From assembly GCA_037043455.1 (NCBI GenBank), contig JAWPHD010000138.1:556846-620845 (forward strand): a stretch of 64,000 nt of DNA. Reading direction: 5' to 3'. A program made the translations under genes and the position numbers. This document shows positions 12,174 to 22,760 of this stretch, piece after piece. This stretch comes from Cyrtodaria siliqua (Eukaryota; Mollusca; Bivalvia; Adapedonta; Hiatellidae). Under the pieces are notes generated by a model. It searched no databases, was not told the DNA's origin, and saw only the letters and a program-made list of their open reading frames with translations. The stretch's first letter is position 1; each line of letters begins with the position of its first letter.

Positions 12174-12344
12174 TTAATTAATGATTTTAAAAAAAATGGA
12201 TGATCGGAATATATTTCTTGCTTAATTTGAATCCTGTAATTTAACAAGTGGTTTGGTTCACAGGCGACTGTATCGGTGAACAAAACCACTTGTTTTACTG
12301 AATTCAATTGTGCAAGAAATAAAAAAATAAAAAGGATCATCTTC

Positions 12345-13012
12345 TTTCCACTGTCAGTCCAACAATGCAGTTTCATGAAATTTGCTTTAGGTGAAGAGGA
12401 AAAACTGTGGCCAAGACTTTTAATTTATTTTCCGATCACGGTAACTTTCAACTACTGACTTCAAAATAAATAGGGATTATCATCTCACCAAAGGCAGTCA
12501 AAGTATGACGTTTTATGAAATTAGCTTTAGAGAAAGTAAAGTTTCAGTGCGGACACGATTTTTCATGATCGGGTCACGGTGACATTGACCTTAGATTATC
12601 TGACCTCAACATTATTAAGGGTCATACTCTTACCAAAGACAGTCAACCCATGACGTTTGAATAGATTTGCTTCAGGAAAAACAAGTAACGGTGCGGAAAA
12701 TGGTTTTCATGATCGGGTCAGTGACCTTTACCTTTGATCTCAAACTAAATAGGGGTAATTCTCTCATCAAATGCAGTCAACCCATGAAGTTTGATGAGAT
12801 TTGCTTCTGGGGAGGTGGACAGTGCGGACAAGGATTTTCATTATTGTGTCTCGGCGCCATTGACCTTCAAAATTCGATATGCACATACTGATGCTTCGCA
12901 AAATGTTTCGTCAAAATCCAACACGTAGCGCAGACAAGATTTGTGACAGACGAACGGACGGACGGAAAGGCCAAATCTGTTTCACCTACCACTTTGTGGT
13001 GGAAGACAATTA
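12345..13012 (+). repeat. Tandem array, ~140-bp unit, ending in (ACGG)n and a hairpin
   Basis: Four diverged units carry 'catgaaatttgctttagg'-like text at about 12373, 12516, 12655 and 12789 (spacing 143, 139 and 134 bp), with 'cagtcaacccatga' and 'gatcgggtca..gtgacc'. After the last unit come 'gacggacggacgg'-like text (12952-12965) and a small hairpin, 'taccac ttt gtggtgg' (about 12988-13002). This repeats the design seen at 11487-12173 and 48540-49190. Confidence 0.75.
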
Positions 13013-13042
13013 TACCGACAATATTTTAGTTCAGATGTAGAC

Positions 13043-13132
13043 TTTATTAAACAAAGAATTGAGAGAACATAAACTTCAGCATTGACTTCCGGCATTGGTG
13101 TACATGGAGTCTTCTTCCACATGACTTGCAGT
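13043..13132 (-). other. Candidate terminal exon with poly(A) signal
   Basis: On the minus strand a strong acceptor (pyrimidine-rich tract ending 'ttctttcag') is followed by a phase-0 frame of 18 codons (starting TASHVEEDSMY) to a TGA at 13076-13078. A canonical AATAAA follows at 13043-13048. It could be an alternative last exon of the candidate gene at 14645-15900 or belong to something unseen. No homology recognised. The frame is an inference; a phase-2 reading of the same exon stays open further. Confidence 0.35.
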
Positions 13133-13251
13133 CTGAAAGAAAATAAAGAAATACGAATAAAATGTTAATAGAAGTCTAGCAGAGCATTTGATTGTAATCC
13201 GGTGTTGCGATGGGGAGGGGCCTGTTTAGGGGAACGGGACATTTTTGAATT

Positions 13252-13553
13252 TAATTATTGTTTAACGCCTCATCAACACGAGCCGCCCCAGAGAGAGGGA
13301 AACGATACATAGGTAGCAAGGAACCCTGCCCTAAGCTTACTATCGAGTATATTCCTTTGGTTTTTTAACGTGCTTGGAGGACAGACTCCTATACACAGGA
13401 TCACCTGGTTTACGTTCCCATTAGACGGACTAGACTAGGTTATCTTGTCGCAGGCCACATCGATGAAACCCAGTGGCGCCAGTAAGACTTGAATCCGTGT
13501 TGTTCACTGGATTCAAAGCCGAGTATGCTATCCACTGGACCACAACGTCCCTT
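13252..13553 (-). mobile_element. tRNA-derived SINE, family A, copy 1
   Basis: Read on the minus strand, the right end (about 13480-13553) is a decayed tRNA-like head. The body shows the family A landmarks (in plus orientation): 'tttaacg(c/g)ctcatcaaca', 'gagccgccccagagagaggg', 'taacgtgct(t/c)ggaggac' and 'ggtttacgt(t/c)cccat'. Related copies lie at 31160-31405, 36590-36835 and 59125-59312, all in the same orientation. Confidence 0.8.
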
Positions 13554-14390
13554 GACAAAACTCAGTAAATGGCAACATCAAATAAAGGGTCAATACATAT
13601 TATATTGTGTATCATACGAGTATATGATTGATCGGACAATGACACGATTACACACTTAAAGTGGCACAGAACAATTGTAATATTTTCACCCAACAGTAAA
13701 GCAAGAATCTATTATAAGGAAGTCAAATCTGATAAAGGCATCAATGTTCTATAAGCCATTTATTTACTAAAAGCGAAATAAACAACAGCCCTTGCCAAAA
13801 ATCCAAAATTGTTGAATTTTGCACGTTTTGTTCTTATTTTACTTTAATGACTTAGTAAGGTAATTTTACATCGTGAGAAAACATTACTATACAATTATTT
13901 ATTTTTTCGCTAGTTTTCGGGGAAAAAAACACCATTAAATAGGGCAGTTGGGAATTACCTTTGATATGTGAAAATGTTTAAAACAGACCCAAGATTGGAA
14001 ATTTGCTCTGTGTCCCTTTACTAAATGGGAGACCCATTACATAGATACTATATTTTAGAATGAGAACATAATCATATTGTAATTTGTTGATGTTAAAGGG
14101 ACACACGGAATTCTTGAAGTATTTATCAAGCATTAACATTAGCATCTCCATTTGGCATTTATTAACCTGGTATCATTTCCACTTTAAACCTGCTTGCATT
14201 AAAATAAATAAAAGTGTCAGTTTTCAGTTTGTCTTCGTTATTCTATCAACTACTTAACTATATTGACTTTCTTCTGAACTATTCTAATAAATAATAGTAA
14301 TGATTGCACAAACGCCAATTATATAGAAAAACTGACTGGACGCCAGATAAGGACTGCCGTGTGTCCCTGTAATACAATTTTTTTCCCGTA
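13554..14390. other. No coding feature seen
   Basis: AT-rich sequence between SINE copy 1 and the 3' end of the candidate minus-strand gene. If the exon at 13043-13132 belongs to that gene, this would be intron. Confidence 0.4.
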
Positions 14391-14396
14391 TTTATT
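14391..14396 (-). terminator. Poly(A) signal AATAAA of the minus-strand candidate gene
   Basis: A canonical AATAAA on the minus strand lies about 250 bp past the stop of the third predicted exon (14645-14647) and is followed by A/T-rich sequence. It is in the right place to end a short 3'UTR. Confidence 0.35.
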
Positions 14397-14644
14397 CAGT
14401 ACATGTAGTTTACACGAGCTCATATATAACAGTCACTCTGCATTATCCCTGAAACCATGTTATACTCTAACTTTGAACCGCACCGTGCAAGCATAACACG
14501 TGTGTTAATACAAGCTCCATTTAAAGAACTACAAAACGTGAGGTGGCAGATTTTTATCTGAGCGCAAACCATTTTTAAAAAGGCTCCCACCTTCATATGA
14601 TCCAATGACATTTTATACGGCTGGGTATTCTGAAGTCGTCAGTA

Positions 14645-15900
14645 TCAATTAACATAGAGCTGCTCAAGTGCGCGATTCACATTTGGGGCCTCTCTGAAAA
14701 ACAACATCAATCCAATGTTAATGCCCAAACAGACATAGTGTATCCTTTGTTAAACATAATGTAACATATTTCAACAAATACAAAAGATGAACTAAACTGA
14801 ATAAAACATGAATAGTATTTACTACTTGTGCTCAATTACACAGTTAATATAATAAAAACATCTCTCATCATTCATTATAAATGAAAAATATCATTTAGAA
14901 TTAAAATCCCCTTAAAAAATTGTTCCACTTAAACAAAACTTAACAAAAAAATGCCCGATTGATCAATTTCATTTTTTAATTATTTTTGTATTGCGTTTGT
15001 CAGATCTACATCAGAAGGATAAAAGGAAGATACAGATTAATTAGGAATTTAATTTTTGAACAGCATTGTAGCCATTTAAAAAGTAATCCACATTTTTTGA
15101 AAATATTGCGGTTTTAAATGCCGAAGAAAATGGCATTTTCAATGAAGCGCTTTAGCATAAACGCCCCAAAATATGAGATATAAATTTACATTATTTTCTA
15201 GTCGCTTTAGTTCCAACAATGACGTGCTTTGGTAGATTGATAATGACCAAAAAGATACAATAGAGACACCTACTCAGTACTCTGTCAGCATATTTCCAGC
15301 CAATGGAATAGCCATTTCTTTCGAGACACACAGGATACAAGCGTAGCAGTTCCACATCCTTAAAAACGTTTAAAATTAAGTTTATTTTTCGAAATTTGGC
15401 GCCTGATTTTCTCAACAGAAAAGTATCTAGTAAATGTAAATAAATGTAAAAGCAAAATCATTTCCTTGACTCAAAAATCTACATAAATATTTTATGAATC
15501 TGACCGATTTCAGACCAAATGTCAGTTTACATTGTTTAATGGTTGTTTTATCGGGTTTTGTATTCACGAATGTGCGAGAAACGGGGATAACATGATGATA
15601 TTGAGACATTGATAGGTGCATTTCTACTAGTGACTGTTTTATTGCATGAAAAGTTATACAGTATGCAGTTCACTCACTAGAAAGATCGGAGTACACCGAA
15701 AAACACTGATAGTGATATGAACTTTCTATTGATCTAATATGAAATTATTCAGTACACACCACTTTAGATCGTACATATTTAGGCATTGGCTGATATATAT
15801 TAACAACACATTTTAAAGACAAAACAAATACCTTGAAAATGGACCTCTGGCAGCAGATAGAGTAATCCCAATTCCAGTTTGCGCCAACATCATTGAACAT
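14645..15900 (-). CDS. Candidate small spliced host gene, three exons, 68 residues, function unknown
   Basis: I assembled this by eye. Exon 1 (15832-15900) runs from an ATG with an upstream in-frame stop to a donor AAG|gtattt. Exon 2 (15270-15358) has acceptor tttttaag| and donor TAG|gtgtct. Exon 3 (14645-14693) has acceptor gtttttcag| and ends in TGA. Phases fit (0, then 2), giving 68 residues with MFNDVGANWNWDYSICCQ at the N-terminus, GWKYADRVLS at the exon 2 end and ALEQLYVN at the C-terminus. I see no signal peptide or membrane segment and recognise no family. Base composition just upstream is less AT-rich than the surroundings. It could be a chance assembly; transcript data would decide. 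An alternative last exon may lie at 13076-13132. Confidence 0.4.
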
Positions 15901-16174
15901 GTCAATTTATGTCACGGTGACCTGTCAAACGACACGCTGCACTGTGTTTACACATAATGGGACGTTACTTCATCCGGTAAGGTATTAGTCTTTACATAAT
16001 TCACGGTATGGAACACTGTACGCATGTTTTTAGACTGCAAGTGTTACCGTAGTGATTGCCTACGTAGCGCGCCCAATTCTGAAGCAACTTTTCGGGTGTA
16101 AAATAACGGCGTCTGTTCTAATTGAAAATTCGTAAAACATGTAAAATAGTCCTTAAAATACAAAGAAATAGTCC
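15901..16174. promoter_or_regulatory. Possible shared promoter between two divergent candidate genes
   Basis: The two candidate genes start at 15900 (minus) and 16175 or 16331 (plus). The gap contains CpG-bearing, less AT-rich sequence ('cgtagcgcgcccaattctg', 'aataacggcgtctg') and no recognised repeat, unlike nearly all its surroundings. No TATA box is in a fitting position. The promoter role is inferred from layout only. Confidence 0.3.
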
Positions 16175-16330
16175 ATGTTCGCGGAAGAAAAAATGCGAAC
16201 AGAACTGATATGTTATAGGTCCGTGGCGTTCCTACTGTATATATGCGTTGTTAATAGATTTCCGCCAGCACGTTTGTCCCGTGCAACACATTGTGCACAT
16301 GATCATGATAGACATGCAGCGCTGAAGATT

Positions 16331-16792
16331 ATGGAGTCGGACGACTATTTCTTTGTAACGCAGAAAAAAAAGTTCGACTATGTATTAATAAGCGTTTGTT
16401 ATTAAGTTACATTTTAACAACATCTTTTTATACCTTTTATTCTTCTATTTTTAGGATGTAGCTCAGCGTTTGACAGTACATTTGCGTGTAAATATTTACA
16501 TAATGAAATAGTTTCCTAAAATGTTTTAATCTATATATTGTTCAGGCACTGGTAGATTACAGAAACCCGTATCTACAGACAACATAAAGGCGAAAAATCT
16601 AAATTCAGTGCCAAAGAACAGTTTGAAAAAAAAACAACTCTATGGCGGGATTGGGCAAGGTCAAGATACTCCCAAGTTTTTTACTTTTACGGAACTCAAT
16701 TTCCTATTCCCGAGAATGTGGGGCAACTACTCGTACACGACACTTTGCTGGAGAATTGGGGTCAGAGAATTTCATGGGACCGTTATCATTAA
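16331..16792 (+). CDS. Candidate ciliary protein gene (CFAP68-like), partial, frame break in A9
   Basis: Predicted exons: 16331-16381 (or from ATG 16175, same frame) with donor TAT|gtatta; 16455-16485 after a 'tctatttttag' acceptor; and 16546 onward after 'attgttcag'. In the last exon the entry frame (TGRLQKPVSTDNIK) changes to a second frame at an A9 run (16626-16634). The second frame reads TTLWRDWARSRYSQVF and FYGTQFPIPENVG, then DTLLENWG, and stops at 16790. The spacing of LWRDW, YG, EN and TL..NW recalls human CFAP68 (C11orf1), a small ciliary doublet microtubule protein; this comparison is from memory and unverified. A donor, NWG|gtcaga, may precede the stop; I found no exons for the usual C-terminal half. 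It may be a gene with a homopolymer error, or a pseudogene fragment. Confidence 0.42.
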
Positions 16793-17172
16793 GGATAATG
16801 CATGTGAGAAATTGCCATTGGATTTAAAGTGTGAAAACAGTGATACTTTAATTATGTTACTTTAATTATAATGTATTATAATTATATAGATCTACTTTAC
16901 TTATAAATGTATCGAATTGTGTCAAAAAATAAGGATAGTAGTACAACGGGACGTGAAAATGATTATAATTGATGTGAGATACTTTACTAGACTTGCGGAT
17001 ATATCAGAGTTTATTTACTATTTTGTTTTTGCATTATCTTGTTTTTTTTGGATTACTTACTGAACATTGGATCTAAAGTGTGAGAACCGAGAGAATATCT
17101 TCGTTTTTTGGATTAATAATTAAAAATGTAAAACAAATTGAACTCTTTAGTTTCTTTTCTGTATTTTGTTGT
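16793..17172. other. AT-rich spacer
   Basis: No gene or repeat recognised. If the upstream candidate gene is longer than its visible part, this would be intron. Confidence 0.4.
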
Positions 17173-17560
17173 TTAAGGATTATGTCCCCTTTTGTGTAAT
17201 CTCATTGAGATTGCATTTGAAAAAGATATTAATTAGAACTCAAAAATACTAGATATTTTGACATGTAGCTTGCAGTTTAATATGTTTACACTTTTATCTA
17301 GACAGTGCTATAATTGAATAATAAATACAAACTTGATAAAAGTGTATATTGATCCATACTCAGCTTATGTCATACGCAAGGTCCTGTGTGTAGTAACTAA
17401 TTCACATATTTGCCAAGAAAGTATTTACAATTCAAGGGTAGCACTGCCTAGATAAATTGGAAGTTTCAAGTAAAACTATTCAAGATTTTTTGAGTTCTAA
17501 TTTTTATTCTTTTCAAATGCAATCTCAGTGGGATTACACAAAAGGGGACATAATCTTTAA
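17173..17560. mobile_element. MITE with ~70-bp terminal inverted repeats and TTAA target site
   Basis: The left arm (17177-17250) begins 'ggattatgtccccttttgtg' and continues to 'ttagaactcaaaaa'. The right arm (17488-17556) is its inverted, slightly diverged copy. Directly outside both arms is TTAA (17173-17176 and 17557-17560), which I read as the target-site duplication. The 380-bp element has no coding capacity. TTAA duplication fits piggyBac-type mobilisation, but the terminal bases are not the usual CCY, so the superfamily is uncertain. Confidence 0.82.
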
Positions 17561-17784
17561 TGATAGCCATTTAGATGCAAAACAAAAACAATACTTAACG
17601 TTTGCTTTAAGTAAACGATTAACGTTGTGATTTGAATTGAATTACCTTAACTCAGCTTTTAACATGCGCAGATATAGGGGAGGGGCACTCTGCGCCTCAT
17701 CCCTAAAATCTGAGAAGTTCTCTGAGAAAATTCATGTGAAAATTCCTGCATTTTGTTTGGTTGTCATTTATTTTTAATGTTACG

Positions 17785-17832
17785 CCCCGCCCCAAATCAA
17801 CCCCTCCCCCCTCTCCTCCCCCAAACCCCCAT
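17785..17832 (-). other. C-rich tract, G-quadruplex-prone on minus
   Basis: Clustered runs of four to six C within about 48 bp give four or more G runs on the minus strand. No gene context visible. Confidence 0.4.
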
Positions 17833-18194
17833 ACATTACAATCTGGCAAGTTGGGTTCTCATCTTTTTAAAACAAGTTGCGACCACCATAATCCACAGGT
17901 ATAACAATAGAGTGACGTCATAGCTATGGTTAAATTACTGTCAACACTCTAATCTTTTTCAGAATGTTCACTAACCGTTCACTGAACAATGGAGAGTGTG
18001 GTCTTGTACTGGGATATACATTTTGACTTCATAACAAAGGAATGTCGAGAAAGATAAAATGTGACTTTATAAACTGTATATGGGTTTAGTTTACTGTTTA
18101 TTGCTCCTTCTACCTCGATTGGTATGTAAAGAGTTTATATTGCAAATTCTGCAACAAATACTGCGACATGTGTTTCTTCTATAGTTTGCAAATT

Positions 18195-18375
18195 TCTTTT
18201 ATAACTCAATGTAATTTACACAGACAATACATGAATGGCGGGATGTGTGCAGTACTGGTTCTACTCAGGAAAAGTGGGTGGTCTGCCTCCACCACAAACA
18301 ATCGACCGTCATATTTAACCTTACATGTGTTGAAAATGACGTAAAACACCATACAAACAAACAAACACATATATG
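18195..18375 (+). mobile_element. tRNA-derived SINE, family B, copy 1 (head missing)
   Basis: Family B body and tail are present: 'gtgggtggtctgcctccacc', 'cgaccgtcatat', 'aaaatgacgtaaaacaccat' and an (ACAA)n tail. Other copies are at 31768-31985 and 58000-58235 (plus) and 44205-44330 (minus). This copy lacks the tRNA head and is 5'-truncated. Confidence 0.78.
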
Positions 18376-18430
18376 CTTTATTAGGCACTGACCAATAAAG
18401 CAAATCAATGCGAAATCCTTCGGCATTTAT

Positions 18431-18478
18431 TGTACGTAACGTTATTTGACGTCATGTACGTAACGTTATCTGACGTCA
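18431..18478. promoter_or_regulatory. Two tandem 24-bp units each ending in a TGACGTCA site
   Basis: Two copies of a 24-bp unit stand head to tail, differing by one base. Each contains the palindrome acgtaacgt-like text and the full cAMP-response element core TGACGTCA. No gene start is apparent within 1 kb, so binding or function is only inferred. Confidence 0.35.
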
Positions 18479-18656
18479 TAAAACAAGCTTTTCGGGGCAT
18501 TTAATTTTATTAGATACTGGGACCATACCCCGTACGACATGGGGAAGCAATTAACTCCATGTCCACCGCCGTATGCATACCATCTTCGGGATGGTTAAAA
18601 TTGTGTATTATTGATTTTATGAATATTGAGTTCTGCTCAACCCGGGGCTAGAGGGC

Positions 18657-18691
18657 GTGAGCGGTAGCTATCATATGTCACTACCGCTCAT
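18657..18691. repeat. Small inverted repeat
   Basis: 'gtgagcggtag' (18657-18667) is mirrored by 'ctaccgctcat' (18681-18691) around a 13-base centre. Text before it ('ctcaacccggggctagaggg') looks like the arm of a larger, degenerate fold-back element, but the second outer arm is not seen. Confidence 0.45.
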
Positions 18692-18699
18692 GAACAGTC

Positions 18700-20824
18700 T
18701 CAATCAAACCCAGACTTCAATATTTATTTCTTATGTGTCGTGCTCGGCTGTTTCCAAAGGTCCATTATTATACTCCTTCGCACAAAACATACAACGAGCT
18801 TTTGGGACATTTCGGTTATATTGTTACGCTGTAGTAATTGAATTGTCAATTTGTTGATTTAAAACCAGCAATACACACCTGCTCAGATATATACATAAAA
18901 GTGGCAGCGCGAGACAATTATTAAAATAGTGTAGCCAAAAGTTTGTTAACGTAATTTAGATATGATTCCTAATATGGTGTTATTGTACGATCATATATTA
19001 GTCAATAACATATATTCCTAACTTCTTGTTCTGTTCCATGGACAAACTCCAATTCCATATTAAAAACGTAGAATAAAATGCGGACAAAGCATTAGGTACG
19101 CTAAAGAAAGTGAATATTACAGTAGCCATTAACACTCGATTTTCGCCAAATGTACAAGTCCTTGAGGCCCACGTAATGAAATACGCAGTGTAACAGCCTG
19201 ACAACAAGCTGCAACGTATTTAGCACTGTGGATAAATGATTTGCGAAAGATACACTCCATCCATGTGGACAAGAAGTAAAACCAGCAGTGTTAAAACTTG
19301 AATAAAGAACGGAATATTAGGCAATTAGAGAAATAACGACGATTTTGATTTAGCACAACTAAGAACTATAAAACAATAAAAACCACAAGAAAACATGGAT
19401 GCATTGGGAAAACATTCGGTCCAATTCTTTAGTAGTAAGTTCTGGATTCCTGGAATAATGTTTTAGATTCCGCTGAGCCCTCAGTTTTAATACTTGTTGT
19501 CAAGGAATTCACCATGATAAAATTAAAAATATGTTTTACATTGCCCAAATGCCGTTTAGTTATTTGTGCAATTAAGACATTAAAACTAAAGTCAAAGTGT
19601 TTACTTACGCATCATCCGATAGTTTACACAATGTATAAATATTTCACAAGTCTCGCAAGCCAAACATCGGCTGCCATCTTGCCATAAAATAGAGTCTCTT
19701 GCAACCGAGTTTATCAAAGAGCGTAATACTGCACCTAACTCTTAGAATACATCCTCTCTTATGAACATCTGCGTAAGTTTATATGTGTACTTGTTTGTGA
19801 CGCGTTAATGCGCATGTGTATCTGACTGGATTACATCCTAATATATCCGATTTATAATAGTGTCGAATTTATATGGGCTGTTCCAAAAGTATATATGTGA
19901 AATAATCAAATTGTAAAAAGGCATACGTGTTCATATTGGTCACTACAAATATACTAAGAACGTTTCATCGTTGAAATGACAACCTGGATACATGTACGTC
20001 ATTGTTAACATTATATATGTTCCCTGTTCTTTCAAATCATATTTAGAAAGTGAACAACGTCTACTGTATGTCCGATACGCGCGATGGATTAGCAAACAAG
20101 TAGATATACTGTTTTTAAAATGAACCTGTATACTCAGCATTCTTTGCCTGATAAAGTGTAAGAATCATTATGCGGCTTTCGAGTCAAGAAATGATAAATA
20201 TTCAACGAATAATATTCCTGAAAATAAGTTTTTATCATTAATAAATAACGTTTTTAATAGGATTTTATTGTCGATTTCAAGTATGTTTTCGTGTTAGGAC
20301 CTATATTTCTTATCGTTTTGTGTATACTTGAACATTTTAACATTTTTTAATGTTCTTATCGTGTTCGTTTGTTCACTTATAGTTGTTTAGTTCTTGAGTC
20401 GCTTATAAGTTTGGCATCTCATTTAAAACACCGATTTGAGAGCGTTTGATTTGTGCCCGTTGCCTGTGTACCAAAATTTGTATCTTAAAACAAATAAACA
20501 CGTACATTTAATATATAGCCTTAAATAGCTGGCATGATTATGTTCGTTGAGGTATGGCCTGATGCTTTGAAAAAAGTGCCACAACGATACAATTGTGTCA
20601 AGTGTTATGGCGCACTTTAACATCACGGAAACTTCTTTATCCTTCCTCTTAATTGCGACACGGTCCTATTATTTGCCTCTTACTATTTGCATTTAATGCG
20701 ACGCGAACACTTGTGTTAATTATGATAGCAAAGGATGGTGCTATCATCTTGGGTTTGCCGGTTTTTCCAAAATCGATTAGGCAAGAACTATTTGGGTCAT
20801 GGCGTCGAAAAACTTATCTTAATG
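18700..20824. other. No supported feature
   Basis: Only short AT-driven open frames on both strands. I recognise no repeat with another copy in this window. Confidence 0.45.
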
Positions 20825-21090
20825 AGTAAAAAGGTAAAGGTATCCCGTAGCTTTGTGGCCGTTGGGACAGTGGCTCATTGTGTCAGTGGCACGACAAATG
20901 AAAGGCGGACACCATACCTCTCCTTTTAATGCCTGAACATTTCCTGAATTGAATCAAGTACCCATTTACTGCTGGCTGATTGAGGGGTTTTCGGTTACTT
21001 GCCTCCACCGAAGCTCGAATACGCGACCTACAGCTGCTCTATAGTCAAACGATGTAACAGTTCGCTCGGCCACGGCGGCTCTCTTTATAC
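20825..21090 (-). mobile_element. tRNA-derived SINE (Ser/Leu-type head)
   Basis: On the minus strand the head begins about 21085 with 'gccgccgtggccgagcgaac', an A-box-like string, and has a decayed B box ('gtattcgagctt') about 55 bases later. The body includes 'gtggcaactg'-free sequence running to 'ccacaaagctacgggatacc'. The long-arm tRNA shape suggests a Ser- or Leu-type ancestor. No second copy lies in this window. Confidence 0.55.
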
Positions 21091-22440
21091 TGGTAAGTAC
21101 AATGCAAAGCTATACATTAAAACAACAAATGACCATCATCTTGATATTTATTGGTCATTTTTTTTAATTTGTAAACTGTGGTGTTACCTACCTGTTTCTA
21201 CCGCCTTTTTCTTTTATCAAAATCCTTGTTATTTTAGCGTCAAATTATCTAAAAATTGATGAGAACTAGATAACTAGAAATGGGTAACTACAGGTATACT
21301 TAACCCTAATTCGTGGATCGATTTCCTATTAAAACAAACGCTGATAAACGGTGTAACTTGTACAACCGTTTAACGATTAAATAATAGCATACAGAAGACT
21401 TCACAACAGTGTGGATATTTTAAAAACGATCTGCATAAAACGATATCTTAACATAATTATGTGCATCTTAGCTGATCAATTTTCAGAAAACTTTATTTAA
21501 TAGAGATTGACTTGACATAACACGTACATGATTCCCGCAATTGCTTTCATCTTCATTTATACGTACTAACATTTCAAACGGAACAACGTTAGTCAATCTT
21601 GTGTTGGTCTAATCTATATACAGAAGGAAAAAAGTTTAGCAAGTTTTTGTTTCACTCTGGAAATAATACATTTTTGGTTGTAAAATCAATAAACTACTGC
21701 CATAGACACACTATTTTTTAAACACACATCAATAACAGTCGAACATCTTAATGACGTAACGAATAAATGAACGTAGGGGTCAAGCCCGTAAAGTCCCAAA
21801 ATGTCAGTATATCTTGTATACAGTATTATTTCATCTAAAACATTTGCTATTTTGTTCCCCTCAGTATATATAGATTTGAGCTGTACTATTACCCCTTATT
21901 ATACAAATATGAGCCAAGCTTGTTGTTCTTCTGCATGCATAGTCGGAACCCATATTCGATTGCAATTCCGTTTCCTTGTATTCATCACGTAGCCAATCAT
22001 GCGTGCGTTCCGACGATGCAATGCACTGAGAAAGTCCAAAGTTTCTTTAGTCACTGAGAAAGGCATAAACTTAACGCCGTCGCTGATGAAAAACACCACC
22101 CCTATATGGCTCTTTTGTTTTCTTCGAAAAAGGCGAGACAACAACTAAATAGTTATTGTCGTTCGTAAGAAAAGCTTACTTGTTCAATCTAACAAAAATC
22201 GAAACATGTTGACGGTAAAAACTTGTTCGTGTGCGTGAAAAAAGAAGGAAAAACGGTTCTTTAAATTGCTACCTGACCTGAGGCGTTACTTAATTTTAGG
22301 GAACCTCTACCACATCAATGGCGTTACAAAAAAGGATGATCAAAATACGTCTACATAGAGTAGAACCGCCACGACGTCGGATACACTTTAGCGCCAAAAC
22401 GTCATAAAATATGTGACGTCGTTACGTCGGGTCTCACACA
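21091..22440. other. No supported feature
   Basis: An 81-codon open frame on minus (21899-22144) has an unremarkable composition and no recognised family. Nothing else stands out. Confidence 0.4.
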
Positions 22441-22450
22441 TAACGTTGCG

Positions 22451-22562
22451 TATAAAAGAGTTCGTGTTTTACCTCTTTACAAAATAGCAGTTTACGCCAA
22501 CTTTTTAACAAACCAACAACAATGTTTTGTATAACGTGCATTATTTTTATATGCTGTCACAA
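22451..22562 (+). promoter_or_regulatory. TATA box with a possible small signal-peptide exon
   Basis: TATAAAAG (22451-22458) lies about 70 bases before an ATG (22522) that opens a hydrophobic 13-residue string (MFCITCIIFICCH), which runs into a donor-like CACAA|gtaata at 22563. The arrangement would suit a short first exon of a secreted peptide. However, the sequence from 22563 on is a dispersed repeat (see 22563-22760), so it may belong to a mobile element or be chance. Confidence 0.2.
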
Positions 22563-22760
22563 GTAATAAGTTTATGACTCAGATCTGGGTGAATTTGTAA
22601 TAAATAAAATAGTTTCAGTTAATAAACTTGCGTAGTGTTACAGGTTTAACTCAACCAATCAAAATCGTTCCAGGTTGTATTACACGTGTGTCATACAATA
22701 GAATATTAAATGGGTGTTTGACACTGCTAACAAGGGACGTTATGTGATAAAAAGTAATTC
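22563..22760 (+). repeat. Dispersed repeat, copy 1 of 2
   Basis: Shares in order 'agtttatga', 'tgaatttgt(a/g)ataaa', 'aaatagtttca', 'gttacag', 'ccaatcaa', 'gttccag' and 'tacaata' with 38225-38425. The second copy lies directly beside a transposon-end array (37960-38195), so this may be internal sequence of the same transposon family. Confidence 0.6.

Noticed and set aside
21899..22144. 81-codon minus frame with Arg-rich middle
   Set aside because: No family, splice context or poly(A) signal seen; length is within chance for this composition.
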